64,000 nucleotides of DNA from JAUXJB01 sp965226855 (GTDB taxonomy: Bacteria; Myxococcota_A; UBA9160; SZUA-336), in NCBI GenBank assembly GCA_965226855.1, contig CBDDEE010000031.1, forward strand, positions 434,001-498,000, given 5' to 3'. Below are positions 8,391-19,003 of this stretch, piece after piece. How positions within the stretch are numbered: the stretch's first letter is position 1; each line of letters opens with the position of its first letter. The translations under genes were made by a program, and so were the position numbers. The notes under the pieces are model-generated. The model saw only the letters and a program-made list of their open reading frames with translations. It was not told the DNA's origin and searched no databases.

Positions 8391-10481
8391 ATGGAGAGCC
8401 GCTGGAGCGACGAGGAAGCGCGAGCCTATCGTGAGCGCTTCCCCGCGGTGAGCGAAGACCTCGCGTTGCGCGTCTACACGTCTCGCTTGATCGGCTCGGA
8501 GCCGGGGCTCGTGCTCCACGGTGGCGGCAATACGTCTGTGAAGTCGCACGCTCGGGACCTGTACGGCAACGCGATCGACGTGCTGTTCATCAAACAGAGC
8601 GGCTGCAACCTTGCATCGATCGAGCCTGCCGAGTTTCCGGCCGCGAGCCTCGAGTCGCTGCGTCGACTGAGAGAGCTCGATGCGCTGGACGACGACGCCA
8701 TGGTCGCGGAGCTTCGGCGCTCGCTCCTCGATCCGACGGGCCCTGGCCCGAGTGTGGAGGCGCTGCTGCACGCATTTCTACCGCAGCGCTTCGTCGACCA
8801 CTCGCATGCGAACGCCATCTTGGCCCTGACGAACCAGCCGGACGGCGAGGCTCGGATCGCCGCCGTGCTCGGTGATCGCGTGGCCTGGGTACCCTACGCC
8901 AGACCGGGCTTCGAGCTCGCGAAGCTCGCCGCGGACGTGCTCGACAAGAATCCCGACGTCGAGGGGCTCGTACTCGAGAAGCACGGGCTGTTCACCTTCG
9001 GAGACGATGCCCGCACGAGCTACGAACGTCACCTAGAGATCACGGCGCGCGCAAAGCACTCGATCCTCGAGCAGATCGGCGACATGCGGCCGCTCGACGC
9101 ACGTCCGGTCGTGGCCGCTCGCGATCTATACGAGGTAGCGCACATCGTGCGAGGAGCGCTTGCAGAGGAGACGGGCGAACCCGACCAGCCGTACAGGCGT
9201 TGGATCCTCGAGCATCGAAGTAGCAACGAGATCATGCACTTTGCGGCGTCGGAGCTCGGTCCCTACCTCGCCGCCGCCTCGCCCATTACACCGGACCATG
9301 TCATTCGAACCAAGGGCCGCTACCTCTTTGTGGAGCGACCACCGTACGCAAATCTGCCGGCGCTCGCGGAGCTGCTCCGCACAGAGGTTGCCCTCTATCG
9401 GAGCGCGTACCTCGAGTACTTCCGACGCAACGTGGAGGCAAAGAGGATCGAGCGCGAGCTGCTCGACCCAACGCCGCGTATTGTCGTCCTGCCGGGCCTC
9501 GGGCTCTTTGCTGCGGGTGACACGCGGCGCGACGCGCGGGTCGCCGCGGATATTGCCGAGCACACGATCACGACCAAGATCTGGGCGGCCTCGATCGGTC
9601 ACTACCAGGGGATCGACGACAGCGAGCTGTTCGACATGGAGTACTGGAGCCTGGAGCAGGCAAAGCTCGGAGAGACCAGACGCGCGCCGCTCGCGGGACA
9701 GGTCGCACTGGTCACGGGCGGCGGCGGCGCGATCGGCGAGGGCGTGGCGCGTAAGCTGCTCGCAGCGGGGGCCCACGTTGCGCTCCTCGACATCGATGCC
9801 GAGCGACTCGCGGCCGTCGCGGACCGACTCGACTCCGACGCGTGCGAGACGCTCTCCTGCGACGTGACTGACGAAAGCGATGTCCGCGACGCGTTCCGCG
9901 GTGTTACAGAGGTCTTCGGCGGGATCGACCTGGTCGTGCCGAACGCGGGCATCGCGGTGTCCGGCGCGCTCGTCGAGCTCGAGCTCGAGGACTTCGAGCA
10001 TACGATGGCCGTCAACCTGCGAGGGACGTTCCTGACCGTGCGCGAGGCGCTCGAGCACATGAAGCAGCAGGGCACGGGCGGCAACATCGTGCTGGTCTCG
10101 ACGAAGAACGTCTTTGCCCCCGGCGCGGGGTTCGGCGCGTACAGCGCGTCCAAGGCAGGGGCACATCAGATCGGCCGGGTGGCGGCCCTGGAGGCCGCGG
10201 AGGCTGGAATCCGTGTCAACATGGTCAACGCAGACGCGGTGTTCGGCAGTCCGGAGAATCCATCCGGGCTCTGGCAGTCCGTCGGTCCCGCACGGGCCGA
10301 GGCGCGGGGGCTCGAGCCTGATCAGCTCCCGGAGTACTACCGAAGCCGCAACCTCCTGAAGGCGCGTATCACGCCCGATCACGTCGGGAACGCGGTCGTC
10401 TTCTTCGCTACACAACAGACACCCACCACTGGAGCAACCCTGCCGGTGGATGGTGGGCTACCGAACGCCTCCCCACGCTAG
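8391..10481 (+). CDS. Bifunctional class II aldolase / short-chain dehydrogenase (rhamnulose-1-phosphate aldolase-lactaldehyde dehydrogenase type)
   Basis: About 696 residues from ATG 8391. Residues 1-420 form a class II aldolase domain: HGGGNTSVKS, the DHSHANAILALTN metal site and EKHGLFTFGDDA. Residues from about 440 form a short-chain dehydrogenase with VTGGGGAIGEG (nucleotide-binding glycine motif), NAGIA, and the YSASK catalytic pair. This two-domain order is that of RhaD-type bifunctional enzymes, which split L-rhamnulose-1-phosphate and oxidise L-lactaldehyde. The neighbours are not rhamnose catabolic genes, so a related sugar phosphate is possible. Upstream in-frame codons run through a repeat and are unlikely to be coding. 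Confidence 0.88.
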   Translation: MESRWSDEEARAYRERFPAVSEDLALRVYTSRLIGSEPGLVLHGGGNTSVKSHARDLYGNAIDVLFIKQSGCNLASIEPAEFPAASLESLRRLRELDALDDDAMVAELRRSLLDPTGPGPSVEALLHAFLPQRFVDHSHANAILALTNQPDGEARIAAVLGDRVAWVPYARPGFELAKLAADVLDKNPDVEGLVLEKHGLFTFGDDARTSYERHLEITARAKHSILEQIGDMRPLDARPVVAARDLYEVAHIVRGALAEETGEPDQPYRRWILEHRSSNEIMHFAASELGPYLAAASPITPDHVIRTKGRYLFVERPPYANLPALAELLRTEVALYRSAYLEYFRRNVEAKRIERELLDPTPRIVVLPGLGLFAAGDTRRDARVAADIAEHTITTKIWAASIGHYQGIDDSELFDMEYWSLEQAKLGETRRAPLAGQVALVTGGGGAIGEGVARKLLAAGAHVALLDIDAERLAAVADRLDSDACETLSCDVTDESDVRDAFRGVTEVFGGIDLVVPNAGIAVSGALVELELEDFEHTMAVNLRGTFLTVREALEHMKQQGTGGNIVLVSTKNVFAPGAGFGAYSASKAGAHQIGRVAALEAAEAGIRVNMVNADAVFGSPENPSGLWQSVGPARAEARGLEPDQLPEYYRSRNLLKARITPDHVGNAVVFFATQQTPTTGATLPVDGGLPNASPR

Positions 10482-10500
10482 CTGACAGGGGGACGGGGAC

Positions 10501-11820
10501 GTGCTGAACGGCATCTTCGTCGTGCTGATCCTGGGCTCGGTCGTCGTTGCGGCCTTTGCCGGACGCATGACCGAGGTCAACCAGGCGGGGATCGACTCAG
10601 CCAAGAACGCCGTCACCATCGCGATCGGGTTGGTCGGGATGATGGCGCTCTGGCTCGGCTTCATGCGTGTGCTGCGCGACGCCGGCTTGATGCAGGTGAT
10701 CGCACGGGGCCTGGCGCCCGTGATGCGTCTGCTGTTTCCGGGCGTTCCCCCCGATCACCCTGCGATGGGGGCCATGATCATGAACATTGCCGCCAACATG
10801 CTCGGTCTGGGCAACGCGGCAACGCCCTTCGGTCTGAAGGCCATGCGTGAGCTCGACTCCCTGAATTCCCGCAAAGGCGTCTCGACCGACGCCATGGCGC
10901 TGTTCCTCGCCATCAACACGTCCGGAGTCGCGGTGCTCCCGCTCGGTGTCATCGCCATCCGGACGAGCCTAGGCTCCGAGAATGCGGCCGGGATCTTGTT
11001 GCCCTCCATTCTCGCCACCATGTGTTCGACGATCGTGGCCGTGTTCGTGGCGCGGGCACTCTCCGGGCGCACACGCTTCGCGCCAGAACGCTTCGAAGAG
11101 CTTGCCGAGGACACTGACGCTAGCGTAGCGCCGCTCCAGGCCATCACGAGACTCGAGCAGGCGGAGGACGTGGCCGCGACGCGGCCGCCCGTCTCACCGC
11201 TGAGGACGCTCACCCTGGCCGGCTTCGCGCTGCTGATCGGAGCGGCGCTCACGATCCATCTGCGCGACGCGGCCGCCGCTGCGGGTATGGCCGCGGCGCT
11301 CCGCGAGGTCGCAAACTCCTGGCTGCTTCCGCTCCTGATGGCGGCGATCGTCCTGTTCGGGTTCAGCTACCGAATCGGCGTCTACGACTCCTTCATCCGC
11401 GGGGCGCGCGAGGGCTTCGACATCGCGGTGATGATCATCCCGTACCTCGTCGCGATCCTGGTTGCGGTCGGAATGTTCCGCGCATCGGGCGCGCTCGACG
11501 CGCTGGTGGCAGCCGTGTCGCCGCTGACGTCGCTCGTCGGGTTTCCTGCAGAGGCCCTGCCCATGGCGCTGATTCGCCCGCTCTCAGGCAGCGGCGCCAT
11601 GGGAGTCATGACCGCCATCATGACGGAGTATGGGCCCGACTCCTTCGTGGGCTATCTGGTGTCAGTCATGAACGGGAGCACCGAGACGACCTTTTATGTG
11701 ATCGCTCTCTACTTTGGAAGTGTCAGGGTGCGTGCCGTACGCCACACTCTGGCCGCCTGCCTGACGGCCGACGCGGTGGGAATCATGGCCGCGCTGCTTT
11801 GGAGCCGGTTATTCTTCTGA
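10501..11820 (+). CDS. SpmA/SpmB-like nucleoside-recognition (Gate) membrane protein
   Basis: 439 residues, GTG start 19 bases after the aldolase stop, so likely co-transcribed. It contains two Gate domains in one chain. The N-terminal half is SpmA-like, with several membrane segments and the conserved NIAANMLGLGNAATPFGLKA and NTSGVAVLPLGVIAIR. The C-terminal half is SpmB-like (SYRIGVYDSFIRGAREGFD, PLSGSGAMGVM, NGSTETTFYVIALYFG). Fused SpmA-SpmB proteins occur in many Gram-negatives; the transported substrate is not established. The name comes from Bacillus spore maturation, but no sporulation role is implied here. Confidence 0.85.
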   Translation: MLNGIFVVLILGSVVVAAFAGRMTEVNQAGIDSAKNAVTIAIGLVGMMALWLGFMRVLRDAGLMQVIARGLAPVMRLLFPGVPPDHPAMGAMIMNIAANMLGLGNAATPFGLKAMRELDSLNSRKGVSTDAMALFLAINTSGVAVLPLGVIAIRTSLGSENAAGILLPSILATMCSTIVAVFVARALSGRTRFAPERFEELAEDTDASVAPLQAITRLEQAEDVAATRPPVSPLRTLTLAGFALLIGAALTIHLRDAAAAAGMAAALREVANSWLLPLLMAAIVLFGFSYRIGVYDSFIRGAREGFDIAVMIIPYLVAILVAVGMFRASGALDALVAAVSPLTSLVGFPAEALPMALIRPLSGSGAMGVMTAIMTEYGPDSFVGYLVSVMNGSTETTFYVIALYFGSVRVRAVRHTLAACLTADAVGIMAALLWSRLFF

Positions 11821-11869
11821 GGGGGAGGCTTCCGAGTTCTGGAAGGGGAGGCTGCGAAAGGCTAAGACA

Positions 11870-12415
11870 ATGCGCATGCGCGGTCTGACAATCATCTCGA
11901 CACTGTTGATCGCGGGCGCGGCGCTGAGCGTCGCAGCACAAGAGCGTGCGTACGTTCGCGACGAGATCCGGGTGAACATGCGCGCCGGGCCCGGGCTGCA
12001 GTTCCGGATTCTGCGTGTCCTTACCTCAGGCGAGGTGGTTCGACGCCTGGCGGAACGCGACGACTGGGTGCAGGTCGCGATTCCGGGCGGTCCCGATGGC
12101 TGGATCGAGAGTGGCTACATCACGACCCAGGTTCCCCCCAGCGTCGTTCTTCCCCAGGTGCAGGATCAGCTTACCCACGCAGAAGCGCGCGTGCGCGAGC
12201 TCGAACGAAAGCTCACCAGTCAGACGGCGGCGATCGTGGAGCTCGAGGAGCTGCGCGCCCGCAACGAGGGTCTCGAAGCCTCGAACGCAGACCTCGAGTT
12301 CTCTTCGGGCTGGCAGGACATGGCGGCCGGCGCCGGGATCATCCTCGTTGGCATGGTGATCGGACTCCTGGGGTCGCGGGGCACGTCTCGGGGTGGCCGT
12401 AAGATCAAGCTCTGA
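11870..12415 (+). CDS. SH3-domain exported protein with C-terminal membrane anchor
   Basis: 181 residues. An N-terminal signal sequence (ISTLLIAGAALSVAAQ) is followed by a bacterial SH3 domain (YVRDEIRVNMRAGPGLQFRI to DGWIESGYI, residues 27-85), an alpha-helical coiled coil (100-140, repeated E/R/L) and one membrane segment near the C-terminus (GIILVGMVIGLLGSRG) with a basic tail. This is the SH3-and-anchor (YgiM-like) architecture, probably an inner-membrane protein with its SH3 domain in the periplasm facing peptidoglycan. The next gene starts 4 bases after the stop. Confidence 0.85.
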   Translation: MRMRGLTIISTLLIAGAALSVAAQERAYVRDEIRVNMRAGPGLQFRILRVLTSGEVVRRLAERDDWVQVAIPGGPDGWIESGYITTQVPPSVVLPQVQDQLTHAEARVRELERKLTSQTAAIVELEELRARNEGLEASNADLEFSSGWQDMAAGAGIILVGMVIGLLGSRGTSRGGRKIKL

Positions 12416-12419
12416 GCGC

Positions 12420-13298
12420 GTGGATCGCGACGGCTGGAAGAATCTGCTTTCGCGCCTGGAGCGGGTCCTCGAGCTTGCGGAGAACGCGCTCCGCAGCCGC
12501 GCACCGGAGCAGTCGGCTGCGGATCCCGCCGAGGCGCGGGCGTATCGCTGGGAGCGCGGGGCGCTGCAGCCGATCACCCACCCCGACATCTATCCCCTGG
12601 ACGGGCTGATCGGGGTGGAGCGCTCGGTAGCGCGGCTGCGCGCGAACGCAGCCGCGTTCTGTCGGGGAGCTCCGGCCCAGGACGCCCTGCTGTACGGCGA
12701 GCGCGGTACGGGCAAGTCCTCCGCGGTGCGCGGGCTCCTCGGCGAGTTCGGAGCGAAGGGCCTGCGCCTGGTCGAGGTGCGCCGCAACGACCTGCTCTCG
12801 CTGTCGGAGATCTTCGCCCTCCTGCGCGGGATGGGCCAGCGCTATGCCCTGTTCTGCGACGACCTCTCCTTCGAGGAGGGAGACGCCTCGTTCAAGCAGC
12901 TAAAGGCGCTGCTCGACGGGGGACTAGAAGCCCGACCGGAGAACGTGATCGTCCTGGCGACCTCGAACAGGCGCCACCTGATGCCGGAGCACATGTCCGA
13001 GAACCTGGCGGCTCGCTACGACAGCTCTGGCGAGCTGCACCCGGCGGAGACAACGGAGGAGAAGATCTCACTGTCGGACCGCTTCGGCCTCTTGTTGCCG
13101 TTCCTGAGCTTCGATCAGCGCACCTACCTGCGCATCGTGGATTATCACGCCAGCCAGCTCGCCCTGACCGACCGCCACTCCCGCGACGACATCCACGCGG
13201 CGGCCCTCCGCTTCGCCCTCGATCGCGGCACCCGCAGCGGCCGCACCGCTCGCCAGGCCTGCATCGAGCTACTGCAGAGTCCGAAAAAAAGGGTGTAA
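12420..13298 (+). CDS. DUF815-type AAA ATPase
   Basis: 292 residues from GTG 12420, chosen because the upstream in-frame start at 12393 lies inside the preceding gene. The Walker A motif GERGTGKSSAVRG is near residue 105. LFCDDLSFEEGD serves as Walker B and VLATSNRRHLMPE as sensor 1, the characteristic DUF815 triad. The C-terminus carries a small helical domain. The cellular role of DUF815 ATPases is not established. Co-directional and nearly abutting the SH3-anchor gene. The coding end has an A7 run. Confidence 0.85.
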   Translation: MDRDGWKNLLSRLERVLELAENALRSRAPEQSAADPAEARAYRWERGALQPITHPDIYPLDGLIGVERSVARLRANAAAFCRGAPAQDALLYGERGTGKSSAVRGLLGEFGAKGLRLVEVRRNDLLSLSEIFALLRGMGQRYALFCDDLSFEEGDASFKQLKALLDGGLEARPENVIVLATSNRRHLMPEHMSENLAARYDSSGELHPAETTEEKISLSDRFGLLLPFLSFDQRTYLRIVDYHASQLALTDRHSRDDIHAAALRFALDRGTRSGRTARQACIELLQSPKKRV

Positions 13299-13312
13299 GC
13301 AGGGGCAACCCT

Positions 13313-13407
13313 GCAAGCGGCGCGCGCAGCGAGAGGCCAGGGCCGCGCGGAGGCGGTGGCCGTCAGCGTCCCCGCGGGAGGGACGCCCGCGCGCCGGGTC
13401 CCAAGAC
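13313..13407 (-). repeat. GTGGGACCC-family repeat, copy 3 (variant middle)
   Basis: Read on the minus strand, the element begins just after the groEL stop with GTCTTGGGACCCGGCGCGCG and ends CTCTCGCTGCGCGCGCCGC, TTGC, matching both ends of the full-length copy at 8297-8374. The interior is different and includes GTCCC/GGGAC pairings. It lies between the convergent DUF815 and groEL genes, where it may serve as a terminator. Confidence 0.55.
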
Positions 13408-15075
<1,668 letters not shown>

Positions 15076-15079
15076 GGGA

Positions 15080-15373
15080 CTACTCCAACACCGCGAGGAC
15101 GTCGTCCTCGGAGATGATCAAAAGCTCCTCACCATCCAAGGTGGCCTCGCTGCCAGCGTACTTGGAGAACAGAACCCGGTCCCCGGCTCCCACATCGAGC
15201 GCGATCAGGTTGCCCTTGTCGTCTCGCTTGCCCGGCCCGGCGGCAATGACCTTGCCCTGGGATGGCTTCTCTTTGGCCGTGTCGGGGATGATGATGCCCC
15301 CGGCGGTCTTTTCTTCTTCGTCTAGGCGCTGCACGATGAGGCGGTTGTGAAGCGGCCGAATCTTCGCAGGCAT
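15080..15373 (-). CDS. groES: Co-chaperonin GroES
   Basis: 97 residues: MPAKIRPLHNRLIVQRLDEE, the mobile loop EEKTAGGIIIPDTAKEKPSQ, and GDRVLFSKYAGSEATLDGEE. It is the heptameric lid for GroEL. AAGGAGGG lies about 8 bases before the ATG, an unusually good ribosome-binding site. It is the first gene of the groES-groEL pair, divergent from the exported protein at 15527. Confidence 0.98.
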   Translation of the reverse strand: MPAKIRPLHNRLIVQRLDEEEKTAGGIIIPDTAKEKPSQGKVIAAGPGKRDDKGNLIALDVGAGDRVLFSKYAGSEATLDGEELLIISEDDVLAVLE

Positions 15374-15526
15374 CCGGCGAGTCCCTCCTTATGCGGATTC
15401 AAACGACTGGGCGCCCCTGCAGGGCGACTGCCGGGGCGCATGGAGCCGCATCGTATAGCGGAGACCTCCGCTGTCAAGTCCGGCCTGGCTGTACCGATCA
15501 ACAGGGCGGTGAGTTTCGCTGGCAAG

Positions 15527-16363
15527 ATGCTCGGAAAGGCCCTGCTGGCGTTGACCCTCGCCGCACCCGCCAGCTCCGTCCGCGCAGACGTCGAGCTCTA
15601 CGAGCCCAAGCACCGCAGCGCAGACGAGCTCGCGGTGCTGCTCGACCCGGCGCTGGGGGGCGACGGTCGAGCCGTGGCCGATCCCGGTAGCGGCGTGCTG
15701 CTCCTGACAGGCAGCACCGCCGCGCTCGGCACTGCACGGGAGCTGCTCTCACGTCTCGACGTTCCGCTGCCCCGCTACGTCGTGGAGTCGCGGATCGAGA
15801 GCCGGGAGGTCCTGCGCCTCCAGGGCTATAGCCTCGACACCGCCCTCCAGCTCGGCACGCTGTGGATCGCGCGCCTCCGGGAGCCCCCGGCACGAGACGG
15901 CCGTGGCCGTCGGCTGTTCCACGAGGCCCGTACGGAGAGAGAGCGGCGCTTCGAGCAGTCGCTGCTCGTCGCGGAAGGGCAGACCGCAGAGCTCTGGATC
16001 AGCGCGCTGATGCCGATCCGGGTGCGCAACTTCGAGCTTCGCGACAGGGGCGAGCGGGTGATCGAGACGGAGCCGCTCCTCGCGCTGCGGACGGGCTTCC
16101 AGCTGCGGCCACGAGGCCTGCCCGGCGGAGAGGTGGAGCTCGAGCTGACCGCCGTACAGACACGCAGCGAGGCCGGGGCGGAGATCGCCAGGACCTCGAG
16201 CGCCGCGCACCTGCGCCTTTCGCTGGGAGAGTGGGCCGCTGTGTCCGAGCTCCCGACCTCGCGAGCGCTGAGTGGCACCATGACCTTCGAGCTCCGCCAG
16301 CAGATCGAGCCGGAGCGCGACGAGCTCCTGCTGTTCCGAGTCCTACCCGCCCCCGGAGAATAG
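15527..16363 (+). CDS. Exported protein with secretin N-domain-like fold
   Basis: About 278 residues from ATG 15527, chosen because it opens directly onto a signal sequence (MLGKALLALTLAAPASSVRA). Residues 22-80 (VELYEPKHRSADELAVLLDP ... GVLLLTGSTAALGTARELLS, RLDVP) match the NolW/secretin N1 repeat: a beta strand, then two helices with the LDxP end. The C-terminal 180 residues are beta rich (LRTGFQLRPRGLPGGEVELE). No secretin pore domain is present. It could assist a type II or type IV pilus secretin, but no such gene is adjacent. The function is inferred from fold only. Confidence 0.6.
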   Translation: MLGKALLALTLAAPASSVRADVELYEPKHRSADELAVLLDPALGGDGRAVADPGSGVLLLTGSTAALGTARELLSRLDVPLPRYVVESRIESREVLRLQGYSLDTALQLGTLWIARLREPPARDGRGRRLFHEARTERERRFEQSLLVAEGQTAELWISALMPIRVRNFELRDRGERVIETEPLLALRTGFQLRPRGLPGGEVELELTAVQTRSEAGAEIARTSSAAHLRLSLGEWAAVSELPTSRALSGTMTFELRQQIEPERDELLLFRVLPAPGE

Positions 16364-16414
16364 AGCGGGACGGAAGCGCCGCGAGCCCGCGGGGAGGAGC
16401 GCGAGCTCATCGAA

Positions 16415-16446
16415 AAAGTTCCGATTGAGGACCGTCCCCAAGTTCC
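16415..16446 (+). repeat. 32-bp dispersed repeat, copy 1
   Basis: AAAGTTCCGATTGAGG followed by ACCGTCCCCAAGTTCC. Copy 2 at 39936-39967 differs at two positions. It sits between convergent genes. The GGGGACGGTCC core resembles REP sequences mobilised by RAYT transposases (inference). Confidence 0.6.
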
Positions 16447-16521
16447 GATCCACGAGCGGAGGGGGGTGGCCTCGGACCGGCGGGCGGGGACAGAACGGGT
16501 GCCGGGGACCACAAGACCTTC

Positions 16522-18114
16522 TCAGTCTGCCAGCAACGCCCGGCCGACCACCCTGAGCTGTAGGATCGCTTTCACCCCCTCGAAGATCGGCAGCACCTGC
16601 GCATCGACGACGTAGCGGCTGATCGGGTACTCCTCGGCGTAGCCCCAGCCGCCGTGTAAGAGCTGGCCCAGCTGGCTGACCTCGACCGCCACGTCGCAGG
16701 CGAGCAGCTTGGCCTGCGCGGCATAGGGGGCGGCGGCCCGCGGATCCTCGTCCATGGCGATCGCCGCGGCGTACGTGATGGCACGCGCAGCGGCGACCTG
16801 GCAGGACATCCAGCCGAGCTGATACTGCGTGAGCTGAAAGTCGATCAGCGGGACTCCGAACTGCTTGCGGTCGCACACGTAGCGCGCCGTCTCCTCGAGC
16901 GCGGCCTGCGCCAGGCCACACGCCCGTCCGCCGGTCTGGAGCCGGCCTGCTGCGAAGCCTCCCATCTGCAGGTAGAAGCCCCGGTTGAGGCCCGCCTCGC
17001 CGCCCACCAGGTTCTCGGCGGGCACGAAGTAGTCCTCGAAGTTGAGGGTGAAGGAGTGCATGCCCCGATAGCCCGGAGTTGCGTCCGCCTTGCCGGCGAG
17101 CTTGCCACCCCCAGGCTGAACGCACTCGAACTCGTGGCCGTAGGAGCGTTCCTTGGGGACGATGAAGAGCGAGAGGCCGCGCGCTCCGGGGTCGGTTCCG
17201 GTCCGCAGCAGCACGGCGAGGATGTCCGCCCGCCCGGCGAAGGTGCACCAGGCCTTCGGCCCGCGAATCGTCCAGCCCTCGACGCCGTCCTGCGTCGCCG
17301 GCTTCGCCCTGCACTTGACGCCCGCAACGTCGCTTCCAACGTCCGGCTCCGTCACGCTGATCCCGACCATGAGCTCTCCGGAGGCAAGCCGGGGCAGCCA
17401 CTCCTTCTTCTGCGCATCCGTGCCTCCGGCGAGTAGCGCCTTGCAGAGGATCTCCGGACGCGTGATGAGCGATCCGGCCGCCGCCAGAGACGCACGGGAG
17501 AGCTCCTCGGTCGTGATCACCATGGCGACGTTGCCCATCTCCGCGCCCCCGTACTCCTCAGGCACGGCGAGGCCGAAGTAGCCGAGCTCCGCCATGCTCT
17601 TGATGAAGCTCTCGGGGACCATCTCGTCGTTGCGGTGAATGCGCTCGGCGTGGGGCCGTACCTCGGAGTCCGCGAACTCGCGCACGGCGTCGCGCGTTAG
17701 CTCCAGGAGCTCGTCGAGCGGGCAGTCGTTGGCCCCGCCTCGCTCGGCCACCTGACGGCCCAGGGCTCGGACCCTCCCTTCGGAGAGCGCCTCGCGGGCG
17801 AAGTCCTGGACGCTCGCATCCGGCTCGTCGGAGGCGTCGAGCCCGTGCTCCTGGCGATGGTTGCGGACCAGGTTGCACATCTCCGTAGCGACGTGCGCCG
17901 TGAAGACCGCGGCCTGGTCTCGATAGAGCGCACCGGCAGCGGCGGCGTACTCCACGAGATCGCGCGCAGCGCGCAGCTTGGTCGCCAGGTCTGCGAGGCG
18001 TGAGACGACGACCTGTTGCTCGTCGATGTCGCGCCCGCGCGCCGCTGCGATCGCCGTGGCCATCACCCCGTCGAGCGCGTCCAGGACGCCCTCGGTCTCC
18101 CTAACATGTGTCAC
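16522..18114 (-). CDS. Acyl-CoA dehydrogenase, (2S)-methylsuccinyl-CoA dehydrogenase-like
   Basis: 530 residues from GTG 18114, supported by GGAGGG 8 bases upstream; a much longer open frame to 18651 overlaps the pilin gene and is not coding. An N-terminal helical extension of about 150 residues precedes a normal acyl-CoA dehydrogenase core: FIKSMAELGYFGLAVPEEYG, VTEPDVGSD, the GYRGM segment, RLQTGGRACGLAQAALE, KQFGVPL and the IFEG catalytic-glutamate region. The extension, and PHAERIHRNDEMVPESF, recall methylsuccinyl-CoA dehydrogenase of the ethylmalonyl-CoA pathway. It uses FAD. Specificity is inferred from memory of that family; a generic short-chain enzyme is the alternative. Confidence 0.82.
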   Translation of the reverse strand: MTHVRETEGVLDALDGVMATAIAAARGRDIDEQQVVVSRLADLATKLRAARDLVEYAAAAGALYRDQAAVFTAHVATEMCNLVRNHRQEHGLDASDEPDASVQDFAREALSEGRVRALGRQVAERGGANDCPLDELLELTRDAVREFADSEVRPHAERIHRNDEMVPESFIKSMAELGYFGLAVPEEYGGAEMGNVAMVITTEELSRASLAAAGSLITRPEILCKALLAGGTDAQKKEWLPRLASGELMVGISVTEPDVGSDVAGVKCRAKPATQDGVEGWTIRGPKAWCTFAGRADILAVLLRTGTDPGARGLSLFIVPKERSYGHEFECVQPGGGKLAGKADATPGYRGMHSFTLNFEDYFVPAENLVGGEAGLNRGFYLQMGGFAAGRLQTGGRACGLAQAALEETARYVCDRKQFGVPLIDFQLTQYQLGWMSCQVAAARAITYAAAIAMDEDPRAAAPYAAQAKLLACDVAVEVSQLGQLLHGGWGYAEEYPISRYVVDAQVLPIFEGVKAILQLRVVGRALLAD

Positions 18115-18145
18115 TCGCTCCCTCCGGTCACTCGCTTCCCTCCGG
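18111..18145. repeat. Tandem duplication over the acyl-CoA dehydrogenase start
   Basis: TCACTCGCTCCCTCCGG is followed at once by TCACTCGCTTCCCTCCGG (one extra T). On the minus strand the unit carries GGAGGG and the GTG start, so the ribosome-binding site and start region are duplicated. Confidence 0.7.
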
Positions 18146-18312
18146 TGCTCCAGATCACCATTCTGTGCAGGAACGGGTGCTCCGCTGCAAGCTTTTCCGA
18201 CCCCGCAACTCTTGCAGCACAGCTGGCGGCAGCTTCGCCACCAGACGTCTGCAGCGGCCCGCTGACGCCAGGCATACCCCTTGCTCTCCTCCTGCGCCAA
18301 CGGAGTCACGCT

Positions 18313-18993
18313 GTGCACGAATCTCACCGCCAAACCGGATTCACACTGATGGAGGTCGTGGTCGTCATCGTCATCGTTGGCGTGCTCGCCGCCATGGCCG
18401 CGCCGATGATGCTCCGCTACCGGCTGGTCGAGGACGCGCGCGCCCACGCGAACATGGTCGCGAGGGCCATCACCGAGGCCCGCTCTCAGGCGATGGCCTC
18501 GGGCAACCCGACCTTCCTGCTCTTTGACGATCCCAACAACGCGGTCGCAGCCATCCCCGCGGCGGATGGCCGGCCCAGGTTCGCTCTGCTGGTCGACGAC
18601 CTCGATGGGAACGGGCAGCTCACGGCAGGCGAGAACACCCTCAACTTCCACGGGAAGGACGGGCTCGCAACTCAGGTGACAGGCTACGGACAGGGCGGCA
18701 CCCAGCCGTTTGGAAACGCGCCGCTGCCACTGGAGGACGCCACCGCGGGCCAGCTCCAGGATCTCGGCAACACCGCGTCGACCTTTCCGCTGGATCCGAC
18801 GACCAACGTCCCCGCCATCGGCTTCAACTCGCAGGGCGTCCCTGTGGCTCTCGCCACCCCGACGCAGTGGGGTACGGGCGCGGGCGCGTACTACGTCACG
18901 GACAACGACCGCACGGTGTACGCCGTCATCGTGCTCCCCCTCGGCGGGTTGCGCGTGCGCGTGCTGTCCCCGTCAGAGGGCAACTGGCACTAG
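18313..18993 (+). CDS. fimT: GspH/FimT-type minor prepilin
   Basis: About 226 residues from GTG 18313, giving a short leader MHESHRQTG then FTLMEVVVVIVIVGVLAAMA. This is a classic class III signal with Gly(-1), Phe(+1) and Glu(+5), cut and N-methylated by prepilin peptidase. The pilin-like globular part contains EARSQAMASGNPTFLLFD, typical of GspH/FimT. It is the first gene of a minor pilin operon and probably part of the pilus-priming tip complex together with PilV, PilW, PilX and PilY1. Confidence 0.88.
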   Translation: MHESHRQTGFTLMEVVVVIVIVGVLAAMAAPMMLRYRLVEDARAHANMVARAITEARSQAMASGNPTFLLFDDPNNAVAAIPAADGRPRFALLVDDLDGNGQLTAGENTLNFHGKDGLATQVTGYGQGGTQPFGNAPLPLEDATAGQLQDLGNTASTFPLDPTTNVPAIGFNSQGVPVALATPTQWGTGAGAYYVTDNDRTVYAVIVLPLGGLRVRVLSPSEGNWH

Positions 18994-19003
18994 GAGGATG
19001 CGG

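Noticed and set aside
15374..15526. CIRCE operator for groESL
   Set aside because: I looked for the TTAGCACTC/GAGTGCTAA inverted repeat upstream of groES and did not see it.
18219..18236. Sigma54-like site TGGCGGCAGCTTCGC before the pilin operon
   Set aside because: GG-N10-GC spacing is right but TGGCAC and TTGC are both poorly matched; too weak to call.
18115..18651. N-terminal 179 codons of the longest acyl-CoA dehydrogenase frame
   Set aside because: They lie antisense to the minor prepilin gene; GTG 18114 has a good ribosome-binding site and gives a normal N-terminus.
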